Below, piece by piece: positions 45,836-58,300 of a stretch of 64,000 nt of DNA (position 1 is its first letter; every line of letters starts with the position of its first letter). This DNA is from Procambarus clarkii (lineage: Eukaryota; Arthropoda; Malacostraca; Decapoda; Cambaridae), in NCBI RefSeq assembly GCF_040958095.1, contig NC_091188.1, forward strand, positions 42,061,454 through 42,125,453, read 5' to 3'. The notes below the pieces were generated by a model. The model was not told the origin of the DNA and made no database searches. It worked only from the letters and a program-made list of their open reading frames with translations. The position numbers were made by a program, and so were the translations under genes.

Positions 45836-46899
45836 CTGAAACTGGTCAGTGATGGATAGGGTTGAAGAGGTTGTGCAGGTCAGAAAATCCAATCAGAAAA
45901 TACCTCGTAAGTAAACATGACTTTAGTGTAAGCAGTTTGTTAGGACAGAGTAAATGCTCGACATTTTTGTCCATGGCAACTTACGACAGCATATTTTACA
46001 CCTAGTCTAGGACGCGTTGGAGATACTGCTGTGGATGGGTTGTTGTGGTGGTGCTGACTCTCCATGATGCTGTCGAGTGTGGAAAGTATTGCAAGTGAAT
46101 GAGTGTCACTTAATATATCTTTAATATATTTAACTCTCTTTTACCCATATTATATAGATATGTTCTCAAGGCAAATGCCTCCCCATCCCATGAAAAGGGA
46201 AACAGGGTAATAATGATGATGATGAATATAAAAAGAACACAAATGTTAACCATCAGTGCAGTTTATAGCAGCACCTACAAGCCCATGGTATGAAAATATG
46301 CCCCTAGCTTGTGGACTGGGCAAGTAACAATAAGCAAGAGTTGCACTCAATAGAAAACCATTATAATGGTATTTTACAAGGTGCAAGTTCTTGGTCCACT
46401 GCAATGTTGATGATCAGCAGTTTAATAACCACACATCTAAAACTTCACTGATGATACACAACTAGGACATACATACCTATCACAAGAACCAGGACAAGGT
46501 ATCCATTTTTCTATAAAAAAGTTTTATAGCAAAGATGTAAAAATGAAAACAACAATAATGTAAGGCAGGGCCTTTTAAATGGCTTTTCAGATGCCTTTTC
46601 TGGTGAAACACTATTTGAAACTCCCACCAAGGCAGCAACTAGCCTGCACATGTGTGGAAGCCATATTTGTCCTGCGAGAGCTGTTCCCCTCTCAATGAAT
46701 GTAAACACATACTCCAGTTCTTATATAAGCACTCCCAAGTACATTGATCAAACAAAAACGTACTAAAATATAAGTGTTATGTACAAATGTGGTTCAAAAC
46801 ATCAGAATGTGTTGGTGGGAAGACCGAATACAAAGTGCAAGTCAGCCTTGTGGGAAGAGTCGTTGATGAGTGTCGGTTGCGGAAAGATGTACAGTATCT

Positions 46900-47147
46900 T
46901 CTTTTGAGATGATTTCGGGGCTTAGCGTCCCCGCGGCCCGGTCCTCAACCAGGCCTCCGTTTTGTTACACATCCCCAGGAAGCAGCCCGTAGCAGCTGTC
47001 TAATTATCAGGTAACTATTTACTACTAGGTAACGGGGGCATCAGGGTGAAAGAAACTGCCCATTTATTTCCACGTCCACCGGGGATCAAACCCAGAACCT
47101 CAGGACTATGAATCTGAAGCTCTGTCCACTCAGCTGCCAGGCCCCAT
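46900..47147 (-). mobile_element. tRNA-derived SINE, reversed
   Basis: Reversed copy of the family at 48163-48415. On the minus strand it has a tRNA-like head (ggcctggcagctgagtggac ... gggtttgatccc), the body 'ctgatgcccccgttacctag' and a conserved end (gaccgggccgcggggacgct). Confidence 0.7.
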
Positions 47148-47369
47148 GTGGATTTCATGAATTTTGTTACCATCTTTCTGAACTTTGTAAATGCCCTCCA
47201 TCCACTAGAGGACTGAGCCTCTACTCTTCAATTTACACAAGTATTCTGTGCAACATTGTGAAGTATATTTTGTTAGAATAGTGTATGATTTTTGGCCTAT
47301 TTAATGATTCTTTTGTGAATGGCCTGGCCCAGCTGGCATCTGGTAATGTTTGATTCTAGACCCTTGTGT

Positions 47370-47600
47370 GTGTGTAATTACATAAGTGTAATTACCTAAG
47401 TGTAGTTACAGGATGAGAGCTACGCTTGTGGTGGCCCGTCTTCCCAGCACTCTGTCATATAACACTTTGAAACTATTGACGGTTTTGGCCTCCACCACCT
47501 ACTCATCTAACTTGTTCCAACCGTCTACCATTCTCTTTGCGAAAGTGAATTTTCTTATATTTCTCTGGCAGCTTTGTTTCGTTAACCAAAGTGTGTGTGT
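47370..47600 (-). mobile_element. LINE-D tail, reversed
   Basis: Reverse complement of the tail at 51395-51550. It starts with the terminal 'taattacctaagtgtagtta' repeats and includes 'gtggtggcccgtcttcccag' and 'ctccaccacctactcatcta'. Confidence 0.65.
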
Positions 47601-47825
47601 GTGGAATATTAAGTCCCTGTGCCTCTAAACATCCATATTTAATTTAGTGTACCTTCAGTAGAACCCAAGTATAAATTGTCCTTGTCATTTTCATCATAAC
47701 ATTTATTTTTGTAATTAGATTACAACAAGTGTAAAATCTTTTATTTTGTAAATTGCTCAGAGTACAGTAGTTATATTTTGAGGCCTTTTAGATAAACACT
47801 TGGTTATATCAGGCAACCCCCAATT

Positions 47826-48005
47826 TGTTGACCAGACCACACACTACAAGGTGAAGGGATGACGACGTTTCGGTCCGTCCTAGACCATTCTCAAGTCGAT
47901 TGAGAATGGTCCAGGACGGACCAAAGCGTCGTCGTCCCTTCACCTTCTAGTGTGTGGTCTGGTCAACATACTTTAGCCACGTTATTGTGACTCATCGCCT
48001 GCAAC
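47826..48005. mobile_element. Foldback element B
   Basis: Same family as 45195-45372. Arms starting 'gttgaccagaccacacacta' and ending in the reverse complement at about 47970. Right of this it continues with the reversed outer segment 'ttagccacgttattgtgact', which lies outside the left arm of element A. Confidence 0.8.
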
Positions 48006-48162
48006 CCCCAATTTCTAGTTTAGAAATCATTGATTTCATTAAAGTAAAATTAAGGTCAATAAAAGTCTATTTTCCCACAATTTAATCTTAAGACTATTAA
48101 ATAAAAACAGTGGCCCCCTGCCAGCTATCATTTAACCTAGTGTAAAAAAGGGAGGGAAAGGG

Positions 48163-48415
48163 AGCCGGTGGCTGAGCGGACAGAACACTAGACGCGTGAT
48201 CCTGTGGTCCCAGGTTCGATCCCAGGCACCGGCAAGAAACGATTGGCAAAGTTTCTTTCATCCTGATGCCCCTGTTACCTAGCAGTAAATAGGTACCTGG
48301 GAGTTAGTCAGCTGTCACGGATTGCTTCCTGGGCGGGTGGAGGCCTGGTCGAAGACTGGGCTGCGGGGACACTAAAGCCCAGAAATCATCTCAAGATAAC
48401 CTCAAGAAGAAGAAT
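48163..48415 (+). mobile_element. tRNA-derived SINE with tRNA-Ser-like head
   Basis: The best-preserved SINE of its family. The head 'gccggtggctgagcggacag' has an A-box-like promoter, and 'ggttcgatccc' is a B box. The roughly 75-bp head could fold like a tRNA, with the acceptor pairing gccggtg/caccggc. A shared body follows ('ctgatgcccctgttacctag', 'agtaaataggtacctgggag') and a tail near 48395-48415. It is a SINE head, not a functional tRNA gene, because the body continues without a terminator. Confidence 0.78.
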
Positions 48416-48428
48416 ATGTTCTTGTTAA

Positions 48429-49998
48429 CCCTTACACTGCTCAGGGGTCCTGGGAACATTTACACCCCTGTGCACAAGAAAAAAATAAATTCAAAAAATT
48501 TTGTTCGCCTTCTAAACATGTTAATTTGTCCCCTGAGCACGGGAAAAAAAAAAAATCGTAGGCGATATATTTTAGGCGCAATTGACCGAGGAAGTCTGGC
48601 AAAAAGTGGGCGTTGACAGAGCGGTCGTCAGACCCGGTCAGCGTCACCCACGCTGACAGGTGGGAGTTGCCACAAAGATATTATTATCTAATTGTTTCAA
48701 TGTCTCCAATTGATTTTTTCTTAGTTTTTTTGCAGTAATATTATTCAATAGTGTGTATTGTAATATATTTATATAATAAAAGTGGTGAATAATCGCTATA
48801 CTCAAAAGTATGATGTGCATATTAGTGATTCAATTATTATGTTTATAAAACAATAAACAAATAGTTTTGCTGCTATTACACTCTATACACAGGTTATATA
48901 TAAGTATCTGCATGTTTTGGTCACCATAACAAACCACTAAGTTGGTATTGAGAGTCGAAAAGCAACGAAGAGTTACCGCCACACACCAGCCAGCCACTCG
49001 CTGCCACTCCCTCAACATACGCACTAAACTTTCTTCCCCAACAACACCATTTGTGGTGTTATTACACTATATACAGACGTTATATATAAGTATGTATATA
49101 TTTTGTTCACCACAACTGTACAGCTAAGCTGATATAGTTAGTTCAGGCACTAAGAGTCGTCGCTATACACAAATGGAGGCTGGCGGCTCCCTCACTCATT
49201 CAAGGTCACACGCACTAAACTTTCTCCCCCAACAATACTGTTTACAGTGTTATTACCCTATATACACATATTATATATAAATATCTACATGTTTTATGCA
49301 CCGTAACTGTACACCTAAGCTTGTAGTGCGCCCAAAGAGCATAGTGGCCACCCTCTAAACAGCTAGACAAATCGTGCAGACGACGTCACCTCCATCACCC
49401 ATATGGCTCCTCCCAGCATAATCCTTTTGCTGTTATTACACTAATACACACATTATATATAAGTATCTACATTTGTGTTCACCATAGAGAACCACTGAGC
49501 TGGTATGGTGAATGCAAACAACAACAGGTAGCCACACAGTCAGTAAACGATGCTGTCTCCCTCTGTCTCTCAGCATCACTCCTCCCACAGCGCTAATTAT
49601 TACAACAATCCTGCTATTATCACAACCCTGGTTATTTATATCACAGTCATGGGTCATCTGTAATATTGTCATCGCTAAATAATAACAATTATATATTTAT
49701 TTTGACATTTTTCGGCGATGCTGTGATCACAAGCTGAACAGCAATGCTGTTCGCTCATGCTGCGTGCGCCGGCCTTGGTTGCTCCAACAGTACTGTGCCT
49801 CTCACACCTGAGAATATTGCCCACGATTTTTTTTTTAAATGGCGTCTGTTTACAAGAGCCCTGAGGAAGCTACTGTGAACCCCGTGTAGCCGTGGGCCAT
49901 TTGAATCGGGCCTGGCACCCTATGGCGTATATGTACGCCATGCGCACAGTGGGACATGTTACTCAGGGCGTATATATATGCCATGCGCAGTTTAAGGG
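48429..49998. mobile_element. Non-autonomous piggyBac-like element 1 (1.57 kb)
   Basis: Flanked on both sides by TTAA (48425-48428 and 49999-50002). The left end is CCCTTACACTGC and the right end, reverse complemented, is CCCTTAAACTGC: 11 of 12 bases match. TTAA target duplication and CCCTT termini are the hallmark of piggyBac-type cut-and-paste transposons. No transposase frame is present. Internally, four tandem units of about 185 bp carry the motif 'ttatatataa' at about 48.90, 49.08, 49.27 and 49.45 kb. Near the right end a short repeat 'ggcgtatat..gcgc' occurs twice. Confidence 0.72.
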
Positions 49999-50094
49999 TT
50001 AACCCAGTTTGTTTGAAGAGAGACGTAAATATTGTTTCATCAAGGTACGTCTCACTATGCAGTTTATAAACCTTGTGTACTTGTCTGCGGTTAT

Positions 50095-50340
50095 CTTATC
50101 TTATCTTGAGATGATTTCGGGGCTTTGGTATCCCCGCGGCCCGGTCCTCGACCAGGCCTCCACCCCCAGGAAGCAGCCCATGACAGCTGACTAACATCCA
50201 GGTACCTATTGTACTGCTAGGTAACAGGGGCATAGGGTGAAAGAAACTCTGCCCATTGTTTCTCGCCGGCGCCCGGGATCAAACCCGTGTCCACAGGATC
50301 ACAAGTCCAGTGTGCTGTCCGCTCGGCCGACCGGCTCCCT
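50095..50340 (-). mobile_element. tRNA-derived SINE, reversed
   Basis: Reversed copy of 48163-48415. The tRNA-like head is at the right (agggagccggtcggccgagc on the minus strand) and the conserved body end 'gcggggataccaaagccccg' at the left. Confidence 0.72.
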
Positions 50341-50467
50341 ACGGGCAAGGACGGGTAAGGACGGGCAAGAGACACTCCTGTACCCTCTCAAGAAAATATA
50401 TCTGGAAGAGCATTAGAGGAAGTAAAACAGGAGAGAGATCTGTGACATAATCACTGATGTTCTTTAA

Positions 50468-51050
50468 CCCTTAGACGGCGACTATAGAGAATTGGTCATA
50501 TCCGCCTATGCACAAAAAATAAAAAAACTTCCAACAATTAATTTTTCATTATAGAATTATTAATTTGTATGCAGAATGTAAGAAAAATATGAAAATATGT
50601 GAATATTTATCCTTTCACTGGGGTGAAGGCATTCTGCAAGGCTACGTCTGGTACTTGTAATTGCCTCGTGCCCGACTATGCTGACGCTTCCTGTTTTATC
50701 CTCCGATATTTCACCGATTGTTTTATCACATTTTTCTTTATATGCCCAGAGTGCTTTTATACCAATATTTTGCATCATACATGTAAAACCCAGATAATAA
50801 TGGTTTAAATCATCTTATGACGATGACTGCATTCCCCTAGTAACATTCATAACAATAACCACATTTGTACCACGAAAAGCTAGCTGCATTTTGTCATGGG
50901 TCAACGTAAACTCCATTACATCCACATAGACCTATTATATCCATATTTGCATTATACATGTAAAACTCAGCCAATAATTTTGTAAATCTTCATAAGATGA
51001 TAACGCATTACCCTGTGAATCATCAACTGACGATAACCGCTGTCTAAGGG
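50468..51050. mobile_element. Non-autonomous piggyBac-like element 2 (583 bp)
   Basis: Flanked by TTAA at 50464-50467 and 51051-51054. The ends are CCCTTAGACGGCG and, reverse complemented, CCCTTAGACAGCG (12 of 13 bases). A short 'ttatcatctt'-type AT-rich interior and two subrepeats ('catacatgtaaaacccag' near 50776 and 'atacatgtaaaactcag' near 50953) are seen. There is no coding capacity. It differs internally from element 1, so it is another family or a derivative sharing the same termini. Confidence 0.75.
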
Positions 51051-51119
51051 TTAAACACACAAAGCAATGAAAATATATTGAACATGTGATGAGGTCGAAT
51101 CATCACCCCTGAACTCCTG

Positions 51120-51570
51120 AGGCATGCGCATACACATCAATAAACTGGAAAAGATGCAAAGGCGTGCCAGTAAGTGGTTCCCAGAACTGAAGGACAAGAG
51201 CTATAAGGAGAGGTTAGAGGCATTAAATATGCCGACACAGAAGATAGAAGGAAAAGAGGCGATATGATCACTACATACAAAATATTGATAAAATTGATAG
51301 GGAAAAATGCCTGAGACCTGGAACTTTAAGAACAAGAGGTCATAGATTTAAACTAACTAAACAAAGATGTTGAAGAAATATACGAAAATTCCTTTTATCA
51401 AACAGTGGTAGACGGTTGGAACAAGTTGAGAGGTGGTGGTCGAGGCCAAAACTGTCAGTAGTTTCAAAGCGTTATACAACAAAGAGTACTGGGAAGACGG
51501 GACACCACGAGCGTAGTTCTCATCCTGTAACTACACTTAGGTAATTACACACACACACACACACACACAC
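51120..51570 (+). mobile_element. LINE-D 3' end with (AC)n
   Basis: The upstream part encodes a decayed polymerase C-terminus (LEKMQRRASKWFPELKDKSY in one frame near 51140-51210). The tail follows ('gtactgggaagacgggacac', 'acacttaggtaattac') and runs into an (AC)n microsatellite at 51548-51570. Confidence 0.7.
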
Positions 51571-51718
51571 CTGACTGAGCCATGATAAGGTAGTACATGG
51601 GCCTGGGAAGTACTGGGAGCGTGTTTAATCCCAATTTATGGCCTCAATATTTTCTCGTAGATTCCTCAGATTCTTGTGATTTGTGCACATAAAGTAATGT
51701 TGAGGAATAAAGGAAACG

Positions 51719-51724
51719 TTTATT
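51719..51724 (-). terminator. Candidate polyadenylation signal of the RhoGEF gene
   Basis: AATAAA on the minus strand, about 315 bases beyond the stop codon at 52039. This is the nearest downstream signal, so a short 3' untranslated region ending near 51.70 kb is plausible. It is inferred, not demonstrated. Confidence 0.4.
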
Positions 51725-52038
51725 GCATACTACAAATGCCAGAAACTGAAACTTGCCTCTTCACAAAACTAGTTAAAATGTACCAAGAATATCCTGTGGA
51801 ATTCAGGTTACTGTACCAAATGGCATAAAAAATGAGGAATGATGAATAAGTTCAAAGAATATTACAGCAACTATACTTATGCCAAAATAGAATGGTTCAC
51901 TACTAGTCATTACGCTATTATTAAAAGTATACATAGAAAAAATCCCCACAATACAGATACCTTTATGGACCATCAGGTCTCCCGTGATCTGTGAAACCTT
52001 TGGAATATAGTTAAAATAGCTAAATATACTGTAAATTA

Positions 52039-52319
52039 TCAAGATACCTCAGTAGTGAGAAGCATTTTTGCTGAAGAGTCCTTTACAGTAGGTGTGACAG
52101 ATTGTGTTTCATATATGACATCCGTAGGTCTTGTAGGGGAGACCATGATGAGGGAGGGTGAAGTGGGTGCTACAGGGAAGACTGGTGAGCACGATGAGAC
52201 CGGTGACAGAGCAGAATCAACAGAGACCGTTGTCACTGTGGAATTTGACCTCTCGACTCTTCGATGGGACTGAGCGTCGTCGTCACCGCCAGAGTACATG
52301 TCAGCAAGAATACCACTTT
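52039..52319 (-). CDS. RhoGEF exon 9 (C-terminus)
   Basis: Acceptor 'aattttcag'. Encodes ESGILADMYSGGDDDAQSHR and a Ser/Thr/Pro-rich end, stopping with TGA at 52039-52041. A possible donor (GAG/gtatct) lies 3 codons before the stop, so an alternative isoform might splice onward, but no good downstream exon was found. Confidence 0.75.
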
Positions 52320-55300
52320 CTGAAAATTAACATTAATAATAGTACATGAAATGAAGTCATACTATATATATGAAAGGAAAATGATCTTTCAGCCATTTCA
52401 TGACCTAATCAGGGTCTAAGATGGACCAAAAACATTATCACTTTCACTTCATTTCCTAAGTGTGGAATGAGTTACTATAATACTGTGTAGATTATATAAT
52501 AATTGACATGAGCATTCTTGTTCTTTTCTTTTCCTGACAAAGGAGTATTGTGTTTACATGAGTAGGACTCCTTCTGAAGATGTATTAATATACGAAAGTA
52601 CTTAAGGAAATTCCTGTTTCATTTTTCCTCCGTGGTCTGACATTGTCACATTTTTAAATCACGTGTTTATTTTCGTGATATACACACATGAGTAGGAAGA
52701 TAATAGAGTCCTGATCTGACTGGACCACGGAGAAACAAACATCCAGATGCAGGTTGGTACAGTTATGGTAGCTCATAACCATTTCTAGAGATAGTCTATA
52801 GTACCAAGTTATTTATTCCCTCTAATGCGGAAAATCCACAAAGAAACAGGAAAGGATAATGAACGTTTCGGCTTTTTCACCCATTGTCAACACCAGTGAG
52901 TCTGGTGTTGACAATGGCCGAAACAGCCAAAACGTCCATCTTCCTTTCCTATTTCTTTGTGGATTTTCCACATACAAATGATCGGTGTTTCGTGATTGTC
53001 AATTGCATTCCCTCTAATGATCGACTAGAGGTAAATACATAAAAAAAAAATTTTTTGATACTGTACTTGCTTCTGGCATTTACCCGAGTTAAATGGGGAG
53101 GGGCAGAGAGTTGAGATATTGAGAGAGGATGGGGAAAGAGCCAGGTACATGCGGGTACCCCATCTAGTTATCATAATACAGTGTATATATACTGTAACCA
53201 TTATACAGTATTTGTGTCACAAAATTACCTGCAGAACATTGGCTGGTACGTGTCACTGAACGATGAAGGGGTCGCGGGGAGTTCCCTGCTTCAAAACCCA
53301 GGTTAAGCGCTCCAACATAAGTTGGACAAACAGTTGACGAATGTGACGAAGATGCCGACGAGGCTGATGAGGATGCCGACGAGGAACTAACAGAAATTAT
53401 AGAGTGAGGTCTTTTCCCCACTCCACCGTTCAAGTCACCAATAGCGGATGTTGAACCAGTTCGAAGACGAGGTGCTGCAAGCAAATAGAAACACCAAATA
53501 TTTGCCTTGAAAAAATAAATGTACTGTATAGTAGTCATAAAATACATTTTCAATTACCAAAGAAATATGGTAAGTGGTTTTGTGATACTGTACATAAAAA
53601 AAATAAAAAATAGTGTAAACAAATTTATTTAGTAAAATGATATTCAAACAAACCTTTATTTAGCTGGTTAATGCTAATGGATCTGTCACTGATCTGATCT
53701 TCACTTGGCCGTATATCCAGACATGGCTTGTTACCTATACCCATAGATGACATCTCGTGCAGTCTCATAGTTCTGTTACGAAGTGCTTGGCGCCACAGTA
53801 ATTTGGATATTTCCTCTGTCCACGCCTCTTTCATCTCTGCACTGGGAGCTTGGAAAAGATAAGTGTCCGATGGCTTTCGCTTGCGGAACCAAATTTCAAA
53901 TTTAGTAGTGCTAACGCTAACTTGTTCTGTCAAACCAATGTCGGTCATTTTCATGCTATGCTTGTACTGAAATATATCTAGTGCCTGAAATGTGGAATAA
54001 AATAAATGATTAAAATTAGTAAACTTAATATGTCTACTGTAACATTTATCAGAAATAATATACTAACATTTCACCAAATTAACCAGTGATTCCCCAAGTA
54101 CTGCACTCAATTATTCATACCTTCTTTTCTGGATCTCGTCTTGCCTTGCTGAAGAGGATTAAATCTTCAAATAAGAAAACATGTCTAACAGACTTCTTGG
54201 CTCTGCTTCCCTCCCACACCACAAACTCTCCTTGCCTCAACAATCTCCCTTGTTCCTTCAGGTTCACCTGCAATGCATCATAATGACGAATTATTAATTT
54301 GTTGGGATTTCAAACATTTGGAAATGACAAACAAAAAACTAGCATTGAATGTAATGAAACACCCTTTTCTAGGCGAGCCCCGGAGGCTCCCTGACACCCT
54401 CTCTACCTCCCCTAGGTCGGCGGTCTTCATCGTTCAAGAACTAGAGTGTTGGACTGCCGGCTCCCCCTCCCTCCTCCTCTTGGGGGACGGGGTTTAGTAG
54501 TAATGAGTGGTATTGCTAGTTGGATGACGTGTTGCTTGTTTGTATTCTTTTTGGGGGAATTATTTTGCTATATTCGAACGTAGGTCACAACCTTCACCAG
54601 ATTGTGGTCCGTTTCGTTTCACCTATCTTTCCGGCTGCCCTTCCCAGGTGATGGCCATTATGACATACTTTAAATGTAAAGTGATCATAGAGCCATTGCT
54701 CCCTGTGCCTCTCTGACAGGACGAGATTCTGGCGTGTGCTTCCCGGTAGGCATAAGGACTCCAGTGCCTGACGACCCAAAACTAACGTACCACACATCAG
54801 TTCAGATAGCTTCAGGAAGCCGACCAGGCTCCAAATAGAAAAGATTAAGATGAGCTAATTCTGCTCATATAAACTTATTTAATATCACCCCAGGCAAATC
54901 TGGCCAAATGATGTTGATAAAACAACGAATCAACAATAAAAATATTGATCCAATGTCAATTTAATATTACTCGAACATGTCTGACCCAAAAAGGATATCA
55001 AGGGGAAAAATAAATTACGATTAAAGAAAACTACAAACAATATTATGTAACAGTGCGTACATCACAATCCCTCAAGGAATCCATGGCAAGGAGATCATTG
55101 CCGTGACGCAGTTGAAATTGCACCATCTCTTGAGCACCCTGGATTTCATCATAATTCTCCTCTCCACGACCACATTCCTTCAGTAACTGTAGGATACAAG
55201 AACAAAATTTCATTAGCGTCATGAGACTTTGTAAGGCACAATGTATTGGTTAATATTGAACAATTAATTGGCTAATACTGCACAATGTACAGGTTAATAC

Positions 55301-58300
55301 TGCACAATGTACAGGTTAATACTGCACAATATATTGATTAATACTGCACAATGTACAGGTTAATACTGTACAATGTATTTGTTAATATTGCACAATGTAT
55401 TAATTAATACTGCACAATGTATAGGTTAATATTGCACAATGTATAGGTTAATTAATACTGCACAATGTATTAGGTAAATTGCAAACTAGTATATTGTTTT
55501 CTATTTTTTCTAGTTTTTTGCTATGAAAATATAAAACAAAATCCAATTAACTGCATAAAAAGCATTGGAAAATATTTACAAAATAATATAAACAATTAAA
55601 ACATATATTCTTGAGGATTTGTGAAACACTATATTAAGCGGGAAAATTCAATTCTCAAAACACCAAGTTTTAGGTTTTTCACTTCAGTTTGTTAGTTTTC
55701 ATCTGATTTAGATGAAATTAAAGATAATTTCTTAGAACCCACTACTGATTGGGCTTTACATTTCTGTTTGAGCATTTTTTTTTTTTAACTTTTTTATGAA
55801 TGATATTTTGCAATAAAAATTCAAAACACTAAATTTTATGACACACAGAAATCGCAATAGCGTGATGCATCACGCAAGGCAACATCTGAGATCCTCTCGG
55901 ACGTAGGTTCGAACCCTCGTCACGGCCCTTGTGGATTTGTTCATTTGACCAATTTTATGCTTTTTATTAGGAAACAAACTAGAAATTTCCTCAAACACAA
56001 CTATAGAACTGTGTCGGGTTTTTCCAATGAAAAAGACATCAAAATGGATCTGCAGTACAATTTATAAATCTGAAGTAGATTTAAAAAATATATACATATA
56101 ATATATATATATATATATTGTATATTGCATTAAATATTTTGTTTATTATTTATTTTATTTATATTTTGTTTGCTAAAACCTGCTTTTTAGTAACCATTCT
56201 TATGTTTTAAGGCTAACTTTCAGAGATATGTAACTCTGAAAACACTGTTGAGGAGTAAAGTTGACTCATCTCTTTAATACTGTACAATGTACAGTATTAG
56301 GTTACCTGGATTGTACCTGGATGGGGTTCTGGGGGTTCTTCTACTCCCCAAGCCCAGCCCGGGCCCCACACTTGATTAGGGTAATACAGTACTCTAAAAT
56401 ATATTTGGTTAATACTGTACAATGTATTAAGGTAATACTGTACAATGTATTACAGTAATACTGTACAATGTATTAAGGTAATTCGGTACAATATATTCAA
56501 TTATTATTGTGCAATGTATTAGGTTAATACTGAACAATGTACAGTATTAGGTAAATATAATTTTGTTGTGATTTTTTACACAAAATTTGTATTTCTAAAT
56601 TACATCAAAGGTAAATGTTAAATTCTAAGTGAGTATGTGGGTTAAAAAAAAATAAAGATGAAATATCTGTTATTATAATTTTCTTGTTAATACACAATCT
56701 CCTTGGTTAATGTAGTCATTTGTTGATATAAAACCTTGCTACAATATATCTTTTCATCATACCTGATGTGTTAGATTAAGGACCTGCCCGAAACGCTATT
56801 CGTGTTAGTGGCTTTGCATGAATGTAAAAATACCAATCTTAATCTCACAACCCATTGTACCTTCTTGCAAATAAATTATTATAATTATTATTATTATTAT
56901 TATTATTATTATGTTGCCTTAGCTAATGGGCCAACCAGCGTCATATTTGCTCTGTTGCAGCTTCCGTCACCTCTACTGCTATTCATATTTTTGAGGCAAA
57001 TATTTGTTGCAATTTTACACTAATTTAATTTCCTTCAGAATCTAATGAGAGGTGTTTATATTTATGCTGGTTAAGAATGTGGGATCCAAAGACGTGTCAA
57101 TCTCTATAATTAGAATTGTTCATATGATCCGCTCTGATATTCTTACCTTGCCTCCAACATTCTGATTCAGTCACTAAGCTGAAGCTTCTATCACTGGTGC
57201 AGCTTTTTTGCCATTTTGGAATTTAATTTTATGATTTTTATTCAAAAATTATATTTTCTTCTAAATCTCATTCTAAATTTCTTCAAAGGTACTTTCTGAA
57301 TGTTGATTTTAAAGTGAAAATAAGAGTAACATTCTCAGAATAGAAAATACTGAATAAACACACTCAGATGAGACATAAATGACTTACCTGTTTAAGAATA
57401 AGAGCATATTTCCCCATGCGCTGTACAGGTTTCAACAAGTACGAAGCAAGGTCCATTCGGTCCTCCAACTCTAGCTGCTTTTTCCGAAAGAATGCTGATC
57501 CATATTCAGACATTAAAGAATCTGATTTTGGTTTGTTCTTGTTGTAGAGCGCATACAAGTAAAACTGACTTTCCTGAAATACAATGATAAATACAATACA
57601 AGTACAATACTGGTATTTAATGCAGAGAATAAGACCCAATAACACCGGTGAAACAAATAACCATAAACAAAATTGTGACAAGAAATAAAAGTGATGACAT
57701 CTTGGCCTATCTTGGACCCTTACCACCCAGCCACTTTGACTGGACGGTAGAGCGACGGTCTCGCTTCATGCAGGTAGGTGTTTAATCCCCAACCGTCCAA
57801 GTAGTTGGGCACCATTCCTTCTTCCCCGTCCCCATCCCAAATCCTTATCCTGACCCCTTTCAAGTGCTATAAAGTCGTAATGGCTTGGTGCTTTCCACTT
57901 GATAATTAAAACATTGGACCCTTACCATGCATGACAAAGGGTATTCTCATCTTACCAAAGAATAATCTCGGTAAGTCTAAGACAATGTAAGGATGACTGA
58001 TGAACTAAGTTAAGGAAGGTAAGAGATACCCTGATCATGATCTACACACCATTCAAGTCATGGAACTGAAAAATCTATTATATTGTACTTTGTAAAGTAC
58101 CATGATGAGAGGCATGCATACACACACATGATTAGGCACCTTGAATTAGATGGTCAGTACAATTAACTAGGAATGAAAACACGCTGGACTTCATATTCAC
58201 GAACAAGGATGAACTAATCAGAGACATTACCATCTCAGGTACTACATACAGAGCCCACAAGCTCATTGAAGTATAAAATAACATTAATAATGGTAGTAGG

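Noticed and set aside
48163-48240. Functional tRNA-Ser gene
   Set aside because: The tRNA-like head continues into a SINE body shared with other copies and has no terminator after the acceptor stem.
52055-52273. Plus-strand 72-codon frame
   Set aside because: It is the antisense shadow of RhoGEF exon 9.
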